Source: Candidatus Alistipes faecavium
GTDB lineage: Bacteria; Bacteroidota; Bacteroidia; Bacteroidales; Rikenellaceae
NCBI GenBank assembly: GCA_019118605.1
Contig: DWYP01000002.1
Span: 1-44,869, forward strand
DNA length: 44,869 nucleotides
Direction of reading: 5' to 3'
The notes beneath the pieces are model-generated. The model worked only from the letters and a program-made list of their open reading frames with translations. It ran no database searches and was not told the DNA's origin. Shown piece after piece: positions 7,076 through 16,452 of this stretch. The position numbers and the translations under genes are program-made. Within the stretch, counting starts at the first letter, position 1; every line of letters starts with the position of its first letter.

Positions 7076-10012
7076 TCAGAAGAGCCCCAACTCCTGCAGC
7101 CTGGCCTCCAGCGAGGGAAGGTCGTGGAAGAGGATGTCGCGCGGTTTGGCGCCCTGCTGGCGTCCGACAATCCCGGCCCTTTCGAGCTGGAGCATGATGC
7201 GCCCCGCGCGGTTGAATCCCACCTCGTAGTTGCGCTGGATCATCGACGTGGAGATCTGGCCGCTCGAAACCGCCTCGCGGGCGATCTCCGCGAACAACGT
7301 GTCGTATTTCACCGGGGCCGACGACTCCTCGCTGCCCATGCCGCTGCCGCCCTCGCCGCTCTCGGGCGTATAGTCGGGCAGCGCATAGGCCGAGGTGTAT
7401 CCCTGCTGTTTCGAGATGTAGTCGACGATGCGCTCGACCTCCTTCGTCTCGACCAGCGCGCACTGGATGCGCGTCAGCTCGCCGTCCTTCGAGATGAGCA
7501 TGTCGCCGCGGCCGATCAGTTGGTCGGCGCCCGGGCGGTCGATGATCGTCCGCGAGTCGGTCATCTGCATCACGCGGAAGGCGATGCGCGCCGGGAAGTT
7601 GGCCTTGATCTTTCCCGTGATGACGTCGACCGACGGGCGCTGCGTGGCGATGATCAGGTGGATGCCGATGGCCCGGGCCTTCTGTGCGAGACGCGTCACG
7701 GGCGTCTCGACCTCCTTGGCCGTCATGATCAGGTCGGCGAACTCGTCGATTACCACGACGATGTAGGGCAGGTAGCGGTGCCCGTTCATGGGATTCAACT
7801 GCCGGGCCACGAATTTGGCGTTATACTCGGCGATATTGCGCGCCCCGGCCTTCTTGCAGAGCTCCAGCCGGGCGTCCATCTCCGTACAGAGGGCGTTGAG
7901 CGTATAGACCGCCTTCCGGGGGTCGGTGACGATGGACTCGTCCTCGGACTCCATCTTGGCCAGGAAGTGCCGTTCGATCTTCGCATAGAGCGAGAACTCG
8001 ACCATCTTGGGGTCGATCATCACGAACTTCAGCTGCGCGGGGTGCTTGCGGTAGAGCAGCGAGGTGATGATGGCGTTCAGACCCACCGACTTGCCCTGTC
8101 CGGTGGCTCCGGCGACGAGCAGGTGGGGCATCTTCGTGAGGTCGAAGACGTAGTTTTCGTTCTGGATCGTGCGCCCGATCACCACCGGAAGCTCGGCCTT
8201 CGACTCCTGGAAGCGCAGCGACCGCACGGCCGAATACATCGACACGACCTGCTTGTTGCGGTTCGGGACCTCGATGCCGATCGTCCCGCGGCCGGGGATC
8301 GGTGCGATGATGCGGATGCCCGACTCGGCCTTGAGGCTCTGGGCGATGTCGTTCTGCAGCCCCTGGATCTTGGCGATCTTCACCCCCTGGGCCTGCACGA
8401 TCTCGTAGAGCGTGACGGTCGGGCCGACGGTGGCCTTGATGCGCTGGATGGGGATGCCGAAGTTCTTGAGCGTCTCCTCGATACGGGTCTTGTTCTCGAA
8501 GATCTCCTCGTTGGAGACCTCCGAATCGGAGATGTAGTCCTCGAGCAGCGTCACGGGAGGCTTGCGGTAATTGACCAGATCCTTCAGCGGATCGTAGCTC
8601 TCGGTCGGAATGGAACGCGCATCGACGACCTTCGCCTCGTGCGACTCGACCGTTACCACAACCCCCTCGGCGGGCGTTTCACCCGTTGCGGACTCCGGAG
8701 TGCGGGCCGTCGCGGCGGACTGTTCTGCCGCGGCGGCAGATTCGGGAAGCCCGGCGGGTTCGGCAGCTTCGGAGGATTCGGCCGGTTCGGGGCCCACCGT
8801 GATCTCGGTAAACGGGCCGTCGGCCACCTCGCGGAGCCGCGCGGACTCCGCCTCCGCGCGCTGCGGACGCGAAGGGATCGTCGGACGCTCCAGTTCGACC
8901 AGTCCGCCGCGTCCCATGACGACCCGGCCTTCGGGATGCGAGAGGTCGACCTCCGTGAAGACCTCGTCGTCCGTACCGGCGGCGGCCGACCTTGCGGAAG
9001 CCGCGCGCCGTTCGGCCACGACACCCGCCCCGACGGGCTCTCCGTCGGGCGTAAGCTCGAGGAACGGGTTCTCCTCCTCGTCCCCGTCGAACGGCGGTTC
9101 GACAGGCTGCGGCGCGGCCGGAGTCTGCGCAGGCCGCTCGACCTGAAGGGGCGTCGGCTCCGGAGCCGGAGTTTCGGGCTCCTGCGGCCGCACCTTCGCC
9201 GGAGCCGCCGCAGCCGCAGAAACAGCCGCCGCGGAAGTCATGGAAGCCGCCGCTGCCGGGGCCTGCGGGGCCTCCCTTTCGGGAAGATCCTCCCCCTCGG
9301 GCGACGCTTCGTCCTCCTCCGCGTCCGCGTCGGGCTCCCCGTCGCCCGACCCGGCGCCGTGGTGCGCGACCTTGCTGCGCACGATGTCCACAAGCCGTCC
9401 GCTGCGATCCATCACGACGTTTCCGGCCTCGTTGACCTTGTTGATGAAGTTCCTGTTGACAAACACACCCAGGAGGATCCACCCCCCGACGAGCAGGATA
9501 ATCGTTCCGAAGGCCCCGATGTTGACCCGCAGCAACTCGCCGACGGCAATTCCGAACGCCCCGCCCCAGCCCGTCGAGCAACAGAGGCTCCAGCGTTCGG
9601 CGAAGGCGAAGCCCAGGGTCAGCGACCCCAGGATCATGACGAGGAACAGCGAGAGGATCGAGTGGTTCATCAGCAGCGGCCGCTGGCGGATGATCCGCAC
9701 GCCGATCAGGATGAGCATCACGGGGATCAGGATGCCGAAGAGCCCGAACGAGTGGTCGACGAGCAGGCGCGCCAGACGCGCCCCGCTCCAGCCGCAGAGG
9801 TTTTCGGGCTCCACGCCGAGCGTCGCGCGCTGCTCGGCGGAGAGCTGCAGCCCGCTCTGGTCGGAGGCCCAGCTGAAGAAGGAAAAAAGCACCGCAAATC
9901 CGGCGAACAGGCCGACGCAGAACAGCAGCAGTCCGGCGATCCAGCGCACGCTGTCGCGGTTCGAGCGCTGCACGGTCTGGCGCGCATTGCGGGATGTATT
10001 TCGGGAAGCCAT
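7076..10012 (-). CDS. ftsK: DNA translocase FtsK/SpoIIIE family
   Basis: Septum-located ATP-driven DNA pump that clears and aligns chromosome ends during division. The 978 residues show four hydrophobic segments in the first 210 or so, a long Pro/Glu/Ala-rich linker (about 210-480), then the alpha/beta motor with Walker A GATGQGKS (near residues 634-641) and a Walker B-like VVIDEFADL, and a C-terminal gamma winged-helix domain (about 905-978, TSMIQRNYEVGFNRAGRIM) that reads KOPS-type polarity sequences. The start at 10012 gives a basic N-terminus before the first membrane segment. A near-consensus -7 element lies about 25 bases upstream. The LolA-like gene follows downstream. Confidence 0.95.
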   Translation of the reverse strand: MASRNTSRNARQTVQRSNRDSVRWIAGLLLFCVGLFAGFAVLFSFFSWASDQSGLQLSAEQRATLGVEPENLCGWSGARLARLLVDHSFGLFGILIPVMLILIGVRIIRQRPLLMNHSILSLFLVMILGSLTLGFAFAERWSLCCSTGWGGAFGIAVGELLRVNIGAFGTIILLVGGWILLGVFVNRNFINKVNEAGNVVMDRSGRLVDIVRSKVAHHGAGSGDGEPDADAEEDEASPEGEDLPEREAPQAPAAAASMTSAAAVSAAAAAPAKVRPQEPETPAPEPTPLQVERPAQTPAAPQPVEPPFDGDEEENPFLELTPDGEPVGAGVVAERRAASARSAAAGTDDEVFTEVDLSHPEGRVVMGRGGLVELERPTIPSRPQRAEAESARLREVADGPFTEITVGPEPAESSEAAEPAGLPESAAAAEQSAATARTPESATGETPAEGVVVTVESHEAKVVDARSIPTESYDPLKDLVNYRKPPVTLLEDYISDSEVSNEEIFENKTRIEETLKNFGIPIQRIKATVGPTVTLYEIVQAQGVKIAKIQGLQNDIAQSLKAESGIRIIAPIPGRGTIGIEVPNRNKQVVSMYSAVRSLRFQESKAELPVVIGRTIQNENYVFDLTKMPHLLVAGATGQGKSVGLNAIITSLLYRKHPAQLKFVMIDPKMVEFSLYAKIERHFLAKMESEDESIVTDPRKAVYTLNALCTEMDARLELCKKAGARNIAEYNAKFVARQLNPMNGHRYLPYIVVVIDEFADLIMTAKEVETPVTRLAQKARAIGIHLIIATQRPSVDVITGKIKANFPARIAFRVMQMTDSRTIIDRPGADQLIGRGDMLISKDGELTRIQCALVETKEVERIVDYISKQQGYTSAYALPDYTPESGEGGSGMGSEESSAPVKYDTLFAEIAREAVSSGQISTSMIQRNYEVGFNRAGRIMLQLERAGIVGRQQGAKPRDILFHDLPSLEARLQELGLF

Positions 10013-10035
10013 TTTTTACGCGTAGAATGATCGTA

Positions 10036-10043
10036 CGAAGATA
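10036..10043 (-). promoter_or_regulatory. Putative -7 element of ftsK
   Basis: On the minus strand TATCTTCG, one mismatch from TAnnTTTG, ends 23 bases before the ftsK ATG. No -33 element is apparent. Confidence 0.4.
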
Positions 10044-10098
10044 CGGATTTTTTCGGAATTTTCGGCCCTTCGGAGGGTGAAATCACTTCGCGGAGCGA

Positions 10099-10896
10099 TT
10101 ATTCGCCCGCCAGGGCCTTGTGTTCGAGCCGCCGGCGGTAGGCCTCGTCGGCGAAGGTGCGGAACGTATAGGAGGGGGTATGCCCGGATTCCGCACGCAG
10201 CGAGTAGGCATCGAGGAGGTTCGCAACGCGGCGCGCCACGGCGGGCGACGGGTCGACGATCGTCACCTCGCGCCCGGCGACCACGCGCCGCAGCACCGGC
10301 AGCAGGAAGGGATAGTGCGTGCACCCGAGGACAATCTGGTCGGCCCCGCGTTCAAGCATCGGCTCCACGACGGCGCGCACGCACGCCTCGGCCTCGGGCG
10401 TCGCCTCCCGGTCGGCCTCGACCAGTTCGACGAAACCCCGCCCGGGGACGGTCAGCACCTCGATGCCGCGTCCGTAGCGCTCGGCCGTGCGGCGGAACAA
10501 TTCGCCGTCGAGGCTGCGCTCCGTGGCCAGGACCCCGACCACCCCGCTGCGGGTGTGCAGGCACGCGGGCTTCACGGCGGGTTCCATGCCCACGATCGGC
10601 ACCCCGGCGTACTTCGCGCGCAGGAAGTCGATCGCCGCGGCCGTCGCGGTGTTGCACGCCACGACAATCATCTTGCAGCCCTGCCCGACCAGATCCCCCA
10701 CGGCGGCATCGGCCAGCGCCTGCACCTCCTCCCGGGGCCGCGACCCGTAGGGACAGTTCTTGCCGTCGCCCAGGTAGACGAGCGACTCCCCGGGCAGCAC
10801 GCGCCGGATCTCCCGCCAGACGGTCAGCCCGCCCAGGCCCGAGTCGTACACCCCGATCGGGGCGTTGTTCGCCGTGGTATTTCTGTTCTCGTCCAT
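10099..10896 (-). CDS. murI: Glutamate racemase
   Basis: Cofactor-independent racemase converting L-glutamate to D-glutamate for peptidoglycan precursors. Starting at the ATG at 10896 the protein has 265 residues, the usual length, and opens with the family signature IGVYDSGLGGLTV (catalytic-region Asp18). The two catalytic cysteines are C81 (VVACNTATAA) and C192 (VLGCTHYPF). The frame is open much further upstream, across aroK, but that extension is Arg/Ala/Pro-rich antisense-like sequence with no homology, so 10896 is chosen. It lies 32 bases after aroK and is probably the last gene of the plsC-parE-parC-aroK-murI cluster. No clear terminator follows before the ftsK promoter region. Confidence 0.95.
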   Translation of the reverse strand: MDENRNTTANNAPIGVYDSGLGGLTVWREIRRVLPGESLVYLGDGKNCPYGSRPREEVQALADAAVGDLVGQGCKMIVVACNTATAAAIDFLRAKYAGVPIVGMEPAVKPACLHTRSGVVGVLATERSLDGELFRRTAERYGRGIEVLTVPGRGFVELVEADREATPEAEACVRAVVEPMLERGADQIVLGCTHYPFLLPVLRRVVAGREVTIVDPSPAVARRVANLLDAYSLRAESGHTPSYTFRTFADEAYRRRLEHKALAGE

Positions 10897-10928
10897 GTTG
10901 TCGGAAAAGTGCCGCTGCCGGGGGCGGA

Positions 10929-11480
10929 TCACCCCTGCGGCGTCTGCGAGGCGGAGCGGCCGCAGGCCTCCGCGGCATGCGCCAGGATGTAGTCGATCAG
11001 TTCGTCGTCCGAACGCACGCCGCAGTCGACGACCAGCGTCGCCCGGGAGTAGAACGGCTCGCGCGAGGCCATGTCGCGCTCCATGAAGGCCACGAGCTCC
11101 TCGTCGCTGAGGTCGCGCAGCCGCGGGCGCTTCCGCCGCCCGTAGGGGCTCAGGCGCCCGGCTATCTGCTGCGCCGTGCGCCGCAGGTAGACCGTGCATC
11201 CGGCCCCGTTCATGCGCTCCATGTTGTCGGCCCAGACCGGAAGCCCCCCGCCCGTCGAGACGACGGCTGCGGCACCGCGGTCGATCACCCCGTCGAGCAC
11301 GGCGCGCTCCACCTCGCGGAACCGCTGTTCGCCCTCATAGCGGAAGACGTCGGCCACCGAAGCCCCTTCGCGCTCCTCGACCAGCGAGTCCGTGTCGACG
11401 AACTCCCCGCCGAGGCGCCGCGCCAACTTGCGGCCCAGGGTGCTCTTCCCGCACCCCATGTATCCGATCAGAAACAGCAT
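10929..11480 (-). CDS. aroK: Shikimate kinase
   Basis: Phosphorylates shikimate to shikimate-3-phosphate in chorismate synthesis. From the ATG at 11480 the protein has 183 residues and begins MLFLIGYMGCGKST, placing the Walker A P-loop (residues 6-14) at the usual distance from the N-terminus. Shikimate-binding features follow: the FVDTDSLVEE acidic motif, the FRYEGEQRFREVE segment and the GGGLP loop. An in-frame ATG at 11507 would add nine residues; it cannot be excluded. The gene lies between parC (45-72 bases away depending on start) and murI, on the same strand. Confidence 0.93.
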   Translation of the reverse strand: MLFLIGYMGCGKSTLGRKLARRLGGEFVDTDSLVEEREGASVADVFRYEGEQRFREVERAVLDGVIDRGAAAVVSTGGGLPVWADNMERMNGAGCTVYLRRTAQQIAGRLSPYGRRKRPRLRDLSDEELVAFMERDMASREPFYSRATLVVDCGVRSDDELIDYILAHAAEACGRSASQTPQG

Positions 11481-11552
11481 CTTCTTCGTTTGCGCCCGGC
11501 ATTCCACCGGACTTTTACTTCCTAATAATAAATATTTTACGTGGCCTATCCG

Positions 11553-14549
11553 TCAGAAAAGGTTCAACTGCTCGGGATCGGCCACAAGCTCCGTGTCGCC
11601 CTTCGGACGCTCCACCTCGAACTCCACCTCCCCGGTCACCACGCCCGACAATTCAGGCTGCTCGGGACGTTTGGGCTGTTTGGGCAGCTTGGACTGTTTG
11701 GACGGCCCCGGCTGCGGCTGCAGTTGTTGTTGCGGTTGCGATTGCGGTTGTTGCTGCGGTTGCTGCGGTTGCTGCGGTTGCTGCGACTGCCCGTCCGTCC
11801 CCTCCATCCGGGTCTCCGCCGGCTCCACCGCCGGCTCCTCCCCCGCTTCGGGATCGGGTTCTTCGGCCTCGGGAGGCAGCTCGGGCTCGATGACCCGCAC
11901 CGTGTCGACCTCGTAGGTCGTCAGCCGCTTGCCCTTCGCCCGGTGGCTCTTCACCCCCACGAAGTCGTCGATCTCCACCCGGTCGGCCGGACGCGTCGCA
12001 TGCGCCCCCCTGTAGGTGATCTCCAGCTGCGCACCCGCACTTCCGGTAATGCAGACGAAATCGGCATCCTCGTCGAGGAAATCCTGCATCTTCTCCGACA
12101 TCTCGGCCGTGAAGCGCTTCAGGTAGAAGTATTTCTGACCCCGGTCGTAGTAGCAGAGGCTGTAGACCCGGTCGGGCTCGTAGCGCTCCACGAGCACCGT
12201 TTCGTCGGGGAAGTGCTGCCCGAGGTCGTAGTTCGTAATGTAATACCGGTTCTTCGAAGTCCAGACGATCAGCCGGTCGTCGCCCTCGAACTCCCCGAGC
12301 AGCCGCCCCCGGCCGTCGGCGTTCAGCCTCCGGACATCCTCGTCGAACCAGATGTTCTGCCCCCCGAGGGTCGAGGCCCCGCGCTCCTTCAGCACGATCT
12401 TGTGGATGCCGTAGCGCGAGAAAAGGTTGCCCTGGCTCTGGCGTCCCTTGATGGCAAGCGTCGAGAAGTCGAGGTCTACGATAACCTTCTTCAGGCGCGG
12501 ACGCGGCTTGAAGTAAATCTTCAGCACCTCGGCCTCACCGTTCGGATTCACAGACATGTAGAGAATCTCGCTCTTCGGAGTGCTCTTCGTGATGTCGTAC
12601 TCCTTGTCGCGCGTGATGCCCTTGATCGCGCAGCGCTTCATCATGATCGGGCCGTTCTTGCCGTCGCGGTACAGCACGTTGTAGATCGTGCGCTCGTCGT
12701 TGCGCTTGAAGACCCCGATGTAGTAGATGCCCTTGTCGAAGAAGGCCTTGTCGCTCACCTTCGTGATGACGTACCGACCGTCCTTCGTGAAGACGATCAC
12801 GTCGTCGATGTCCGAGCAGTCGCACACGAACTCCGCATCCTTCATCGACTTGCCGATGCCGAAGAACCCTTCGGCACGGTCGACGTAGAGCTTGGCGTTC
12901 GTCACGGCGACCTTCGTCGCCTCGATCGAGTCGAATTCGCGCAGCTCCGTGCGCCGCTCGCGCCCCTTGCCGTACTTGTCGCGGATGCGCTCGTAGTAGG
13001 CCACGGCGTACTCGGTCAGGTGCGCGAGGTCGTATTTCGTCGTCTCGATGTCCTGCTCGATCTGGCGGATCTCGTTGTCGGCGCGCTCCGAATCGTAGCG
13101 CGTGATGCGGATGAACTTCAGCTCCGTCAGGCGCTGCACGTCCTCAAGCGTCACTTCATGCCGCAGCAGTTTCTTGTAGGGTTCCAGGCCCTTGTCGACG
13201 GCGGCATAGGCCTCCTCGCGCGTCCTGCACCCCTCGAGCAGCTGGTAGAGCTTGTGCTCGATGAAGATCTTCTCGAGCGACGCCGCATGCCACGCCGCAT
13301 TCAGCTCCCCGAGGCGGATCTCAAGCTCCCGTCCGAGGAGGTATTTCGTATGTTCGGCCGAGCGCCGCAGGATCTCCGACACGCCCAGGAAGTGCGGCTT
13401 GTCGTTCCAGATCACGCACGCGTTCGGAGCGATCGACACCTCGCAGTCCGTAAAGGCGTACAGCGCGTCGATCGTGCGATCCGACGACTCGTCGGGGGCC
13501 ACCTGGATGACGATCTCCGCCTTGTCGGCCGTGTTGTCGTCCACGCGCCGGATCTTGATCTTGCCCTTCTCGTTGGCCTTGATGATCGACTCCTTGAGCG
13601 ACTCGGTGGTCGTCGTGTAGGGAATTTCGGTAATCGCCAGCGTGCGCTTGTCGATCTTCGAGATCCGCGCACGGACCTTCACCGTGCCGCCACGCAGTCC
13701 GTCGTTGTAGCGGCTCACGTCGGCAAGGCCCCCCGTCGGGAAGTCGGGGTAGAGCTGGAACTCCCGCCCCTGCAGGTGGGCGATCGCAGCGTTGATCAGC
13801 TCGTTGAAGTTATGCGGGAGGATCTTCGATGCAAGGCCCACGGCGATGCCGTCGGAGCCCTGTGCCAGCAGCAGCGGGAACTTGATCGGAAGCGTCACAG
13901 GCTCCTCCTTGCGGCCGTCGTACGAGAGCATCCACTCCGTCGTCTTGCGGTTGAAGACCACCTCGAGGGCGAACTTCGACAGGCGCGCCTCGATATAACG
14001 GCCCGCGGCGGCCTCGTCGCCCGTGAGGATGTTGCCCCAGTTGCCCTGGCAGTCGATCAGAAGATCCTTCTGCCCCAGCTGCACCAGCGCGTCCTTGATC
14101 GACGCGTCGCCGTGCGGGTGGTACTGCATGGTCTGGCCCACGAGGTTCGCGACCTTGTTGTAGCGTCCGTCGTCCACCACCTTCATGGCGTGGAGAATGC
14201 GCCGCTGCACGGGTTTCAGTCCGTCCTCGACATGCGGCACGGCGCGCTCCAGGATCACGTACGACGCGTAGTCCAGGAACCAGTTCTTATACATTCCCGT
14301 GAGTTTGCGCACGCCCCCCTCCTCCTGCATCAGGCGGTCGAAGCGGCCCGCTCTGGCCGGAGTGTCGGAATCCGCAACATCGGGCGTCGCGGTTCCCACA
14401 ACATCGGGCGTCGCGGCCTCCGCAGCCGCCCCCGCAGGATCTCCCTCCGCAGGGGCCCCGGCACCGTCGTCGAGCGTTTCGGGCGTCGCGGCCGCCTCGT
14501 CGAACATCGCCCCGGAGATGATTGCCTCCTTATCTTTCTTGTCTGCCAT
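11553..14549 (-). CDS. parC: DNA topoisomerase IV subunit A
   Basis: Decatenating type IIA topoisomerase subunit acting with ParE. Residues about 70-560 form the breakage-reunion domain; the catalytic tyrosine is Y185 (AGRYIEARLSK). The sequence NWGNILTGDEAAAGRYIEARL is the ParC/GrlA type of this phylum rather than GyrA, and no GyrA box is present. Two unusual low-complexity regions flank the core: an Ala/Pro/Asp-rich N-terminal extension of about 68 residues and a C-terminal tail (about 925-985) dominated by Gln-Pro repeats. The QRDR reads HGDASIKD; Ala at this place is, as far as I know, the normal residue in Bacteroidota ParC. At 998 residues it is longer than usual because of these tails. 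The stop is 6 bases... upstream order is parE then parC with a 6-base gap. Confidence 0.96.
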   Translation of the reverse strand: MADKKDKEAIISGAMFDEAAATPETLDDGAGAPAEGDPAGAAAEAATPDVVGTATPDVADSDTPARAGRFDRLMQEEGGVRKLTGMYKNWFLDYASYVILERAVPHVEDGLKPVQRRILHAMKVVDDGRYNKVANLVGQTMQYHPHGDASIKDALVQLGQKDLLIDCQGNWGNILTGDEAAAGRYIEARLSKFALEVVFNRKTTEWMLSYDGRKEEPVTLPIKFPLLLAQGSDGIAVGLASKILPHNFNELINAAIAHLQGREFQLYPDFPTGGLADVSRYNDGLRGGTVKVRARISKIDKRTLAITEIPYTTTTESLKESIIKANEKGKIKIRRVDDNTADKAEIVIQVAPDESSDRTIDALYAFTDCEVSIAPNACVIWNDKPHFLGVSEILRRSAEHTKYLLGRELEIRLGELNAAWHAASLEKIFIEHKLYQLLEGCRTREEAYAAVDKGLEPYKKLLRHEVTLEDVQRLTELKFIRITRYDSERADNEIRQIEQDIETTKYDLAHLTEYAVAYYERIRDKYGKGRERRTELREFDSIEATKVAVTNAKLYVDRAEGFFGIGKSMKDAEFVCDCSDIDDVIVFTKDGRYVITKVSDKAFFDKGIYYIGVFKRNDERTIYNVLYRDGKNGPIMMKRCAIKGITRDKEYDITKSTPKSEILYMSVNPNGEAEVLKIYFKPRPRLKKVIVDLDFSTLAIKGRQSQGNLFSRYGIHKIVLKERGASTLGGQNIWFDEDVRRLNADGRGRLLGEFEGDDRLIVWTSKNRYYITNYDLGQHFPDETVLVERYEPDRVYSLCYYDRGQKYFYLKRFTAEMSEKMQDFLDEDADFVCITGSAGAQLEITYRGAHATRPADRVEIDDFVGVKSHRAKGKRLTTYEVDTVRVIEPELPPEAEEPDPEAGEEPAVEPAETRMEGTDGQSQQPQQPQQPQQQPQSQPQQQLQPQPGPSKQSKLPKQPKRPEQPELSGVVTGEVEFEVERPKGDTELVADPEQLNLF
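11709..11795 (-). repeat. In-frame Gln/Pro codon repeat within parC
   Basis: Short tandem units (plus strand TTGCTGCGG, nine bases, several perfect copies at about 11755-11785, with degenerate TTG/CTG-rich copies to the left) encode the Pro-Gln-Gln tail of ParC. All units are multiples of three, so length change would keep the frame. Confidence 0.8.
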
Positions 14550-14555
14550 AGTCCG

Positions 14556-16448
14556 TCAGCTAAGTTTCAGATCCTGTTCCACGAGATCCTCCTCGATGCG
14601 CAGGTTGTCGATGATGAAGTTCTGGCGGTCGTAGGTATTCTTGCCCATGTAGAACTCCAGCAGGTCGTGGATCGGGTCGTCCTTCGTGATGCGCACCTTG
14701 TCGAGCCGCATGTTCTCGCCGATGAATTCGCGGAACTCCTCCGGGGAGATCTCTCCCAGACCCTTGAAGCGCGTGATCTCGGCATTCGCCCCCAGGGCCG
14801 CGATCGCACGCTGCCGCTCCTCCTCCGAGTAGCAGTAGCGCGTCTCCCGCTTGTTGCGCACGCGGAACAGCGGCGTCTGAAGCACGAAAAGGTGCCCCTG
14901 GCGGATCACGTCCGGGAAGAACTGCAGGAAGAAGGTCATCATCAGCAGCCGGATGTGCATGCCGTCGACATCGGCATCCGTAGCGATCACCACCTTGTTG
15001 TAGCGAAGGTTGTCCATGTCCTCCTCGATGTTCAGCGCCGCCTGCAGCAGGTTGAACTCCTCGTTCTCGTAGACCACCTTCTTCGTCAGCCCGTAACAGT
15101 TCAGCGGCTTGCCACGCAGCGAAAAGACCGCCTGCGTGCGCACGTCGCGGCTCTTGGTGATCGATCCCGACGCCGAATTGCCCTCCGTGATGAAGATCAT
15201 CGACTCCTCGGCCAGCTCGCTGCGATCCGTGCGGTGGATCTTGCAGTCGCGCAGCTTGCGGTTGTTCAGCGAAACCTTCTTCGCCGTCTCCCGCGCCTTC
15301 TTCTGGATCCCCGAGATCGCCTTGCGCTCCTTCTCGTTCTCGACGATCTTCTTCTGCAGGATCTGCGCCGTCTCGGCATGCTTGTGCAGGTAGTCGTCGA
15401 GGTGCTTGCCCAGGAAATCCGCCACGAAGTTGCGGATCGTGGGGCCGTTCTTCGACATCTCCTTCGACCCGAGCTTCGTCTTGGTCTGCGACTCGAAGAT
15501 CGGGCTCGACACCCTGATCGAGATCGCCCCGATCATCGACGTGCGGATGTCCGAAGGGTCGTAATCCTTGTGGTAGAACTCCTTGACCGTCTTGGCCACG
15601 GCCTCGCGGAAGGCCGCCTGGTGCGTACCGCCCTGCGTGGTGTACTGTCCGTTGACGAACGAGTAGCAGCTCTCGCCGTAGCCCGTGCCGTGGGCGATCA
15701 CCACCTCGATGTCGGGGCCCGAGAGATGGATCGGCGGGTAGAGCGGGTCCTCGGTCATGTTCTCGTTCAAAAGGTCCAGAAGGCCGTTTTTCGACGTGTA
15801 GGACTGCCCGTTGAGCCGGATCGTCAGGCCCCGGTTCAGGTAGGTGTAGTTGCGGACCAGCTGCTCGACGTACTCCAGGTTGTAGGCGTAGGGGCCGAAG
15901 ACCTCCTCGTCGACACGGAAGCGGATCTCCGTGCCGTTGCGCTCCGCAAGGCCGCTCTCCCAGCGGTCGCTCTGCTCGAGGCCCTGCTCGAAATAGACCG
16001 TGTGGGCCTCGCCGTCGCGCACCGAGCGCGCAGAAAAGGAGCTCGAAAGGTAGTTCACGGCCTTGACGCCCACGCCGTTCAGGCCCACGGTCTTCTTGAA
16101 GGCCGCGCCCTCCTCGTCGTCATCGTACTTGCCGCCGGTGTTCATCACGCTCACGGCCGCCGAAAGCGAGTTGAGCGGAATGCCCCGCCCGTAGTCGCGC
16201 ACCGTCACGACGTTATCCTCCACCGTGATGTCGATCTGATGGCCGAAGCCGTTCATGTACTCGTCGATCGAGTTGTCGGTCACCTCCTTGATCAGCACGT
16301 AGATGCCGTCGTCGGGCTGCGTGCCGTCGCCGAGTTTGCCGATGTACATGCCCGGGCGCAGGCGCACATGCTCGCGCGGGGTGAGCGTGCGGATCGCGTC
16401 GTCGCCGTAGTTGTTGTTATTGGGGGATGTATTGAGTAAGTCTGCCAT
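14556..16448 (-). CDS. parE: DNA topoisomerase IV subunit B
   Basis: ATPase and TOPRIM subunit of topoisomerase IV. From the ATG at 16448 the protein has 630 residues. The GHKL ATPase domain shows [13 protein letters not shown], the ATP-binding TDNSIDEYM and GRGIPL motifs; the TOPRIM domain has EGNSASGS (near residue 420) and DADVDGMH (near residue 493), whose acidic residues bind Mg2+. Absence of the large gyrB insertions and its direct neighbourhood to parC identify it as ParE. A longer frame to 16496 would overlap plsC by 44 bases with arginine-rich sequence lacking family similarity, so the start 4 bases after the plsC stop is chosen. Confidence 0.96.
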   Translation of the reverse strand: MADLLNTSPNNNNYGDDAIRTLTPREHVRLRPGMYIGKLGDGTQPDDGIYVLIKEVTDNSIDEYMNGFGHQIDITVEDNVVTVRDYGRGIPLNSLSAAVSVMNTGGKYDDDEEGAAFKKTVGLNGVGVKAVNYLSSSFSARSVRDGEAHTVYFEQGLEQSDRWESGLAERNGTEIRFRVDEEVFGPYAYNLEYVEQLVRNYTYLNRGLTIRLNGQSYTSKNGLLDLLNENMTEDPLYPPIHLSGPDIEVVIAHGTGYGESCYSFVNGQYTTQGGTHQAAFREAVAKTVKEFYHKDYDPSDIRTSMIGAISIRVSSPIFESQTKTKLGSKEMSKNGPTIRNFVADFLGKHLDDYLHKHAETAQILQKKIVENEKERKAISGIQKKARETAKKVSLNNRKLRDCKIHRTDRSELAEESMIFITEGNSASGSITKSRDVRTQAVFSLRGKPLNCYGLTKKVVYENEEFNLLQAALNIEEDMDNLRYNKVVIATDADVDGMHIRLLMMTFFLQFFPDVIRQGHLFVLQTPLFRVRNKRETRYCYSEEERQRAIAALGANAEITRFKGLGEISPEEFREFIGENMRLDKVRITKDDPIHDLLEFYMGKNTYDRQNFIIDNLRIEEDLVEQDLKLS

Positions 16449-16452
16449 ATTC

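Noticed and set aside
10897..11199. Extended N-terminus of MurI
   Set aside because: The extra 101 codons overlap aroK, are Arg/Ala-rich and precede a canonical MurI start at 10896.
14090..14110. ParC QRDR alanine (HGDAS) as a resistance mutation
   Set aside because: Ala at this place is, to my knowledge, the normal ParC residue in Bacteroidota; only the GyrA change is notable.
11541..16439. Plus-strand open frame of more than 1600 codons antisense to parC and parE, and similar long frames antisense to gyrA (3846-5849) and ftsK (6941-10030)
   Set aside because: They are shadows of GC-rich coding sequence on the other strand: composition is His/Arg/Asp/Leu monotony, no recognised domains, and the opposite strand encodes unmistakable proteins.
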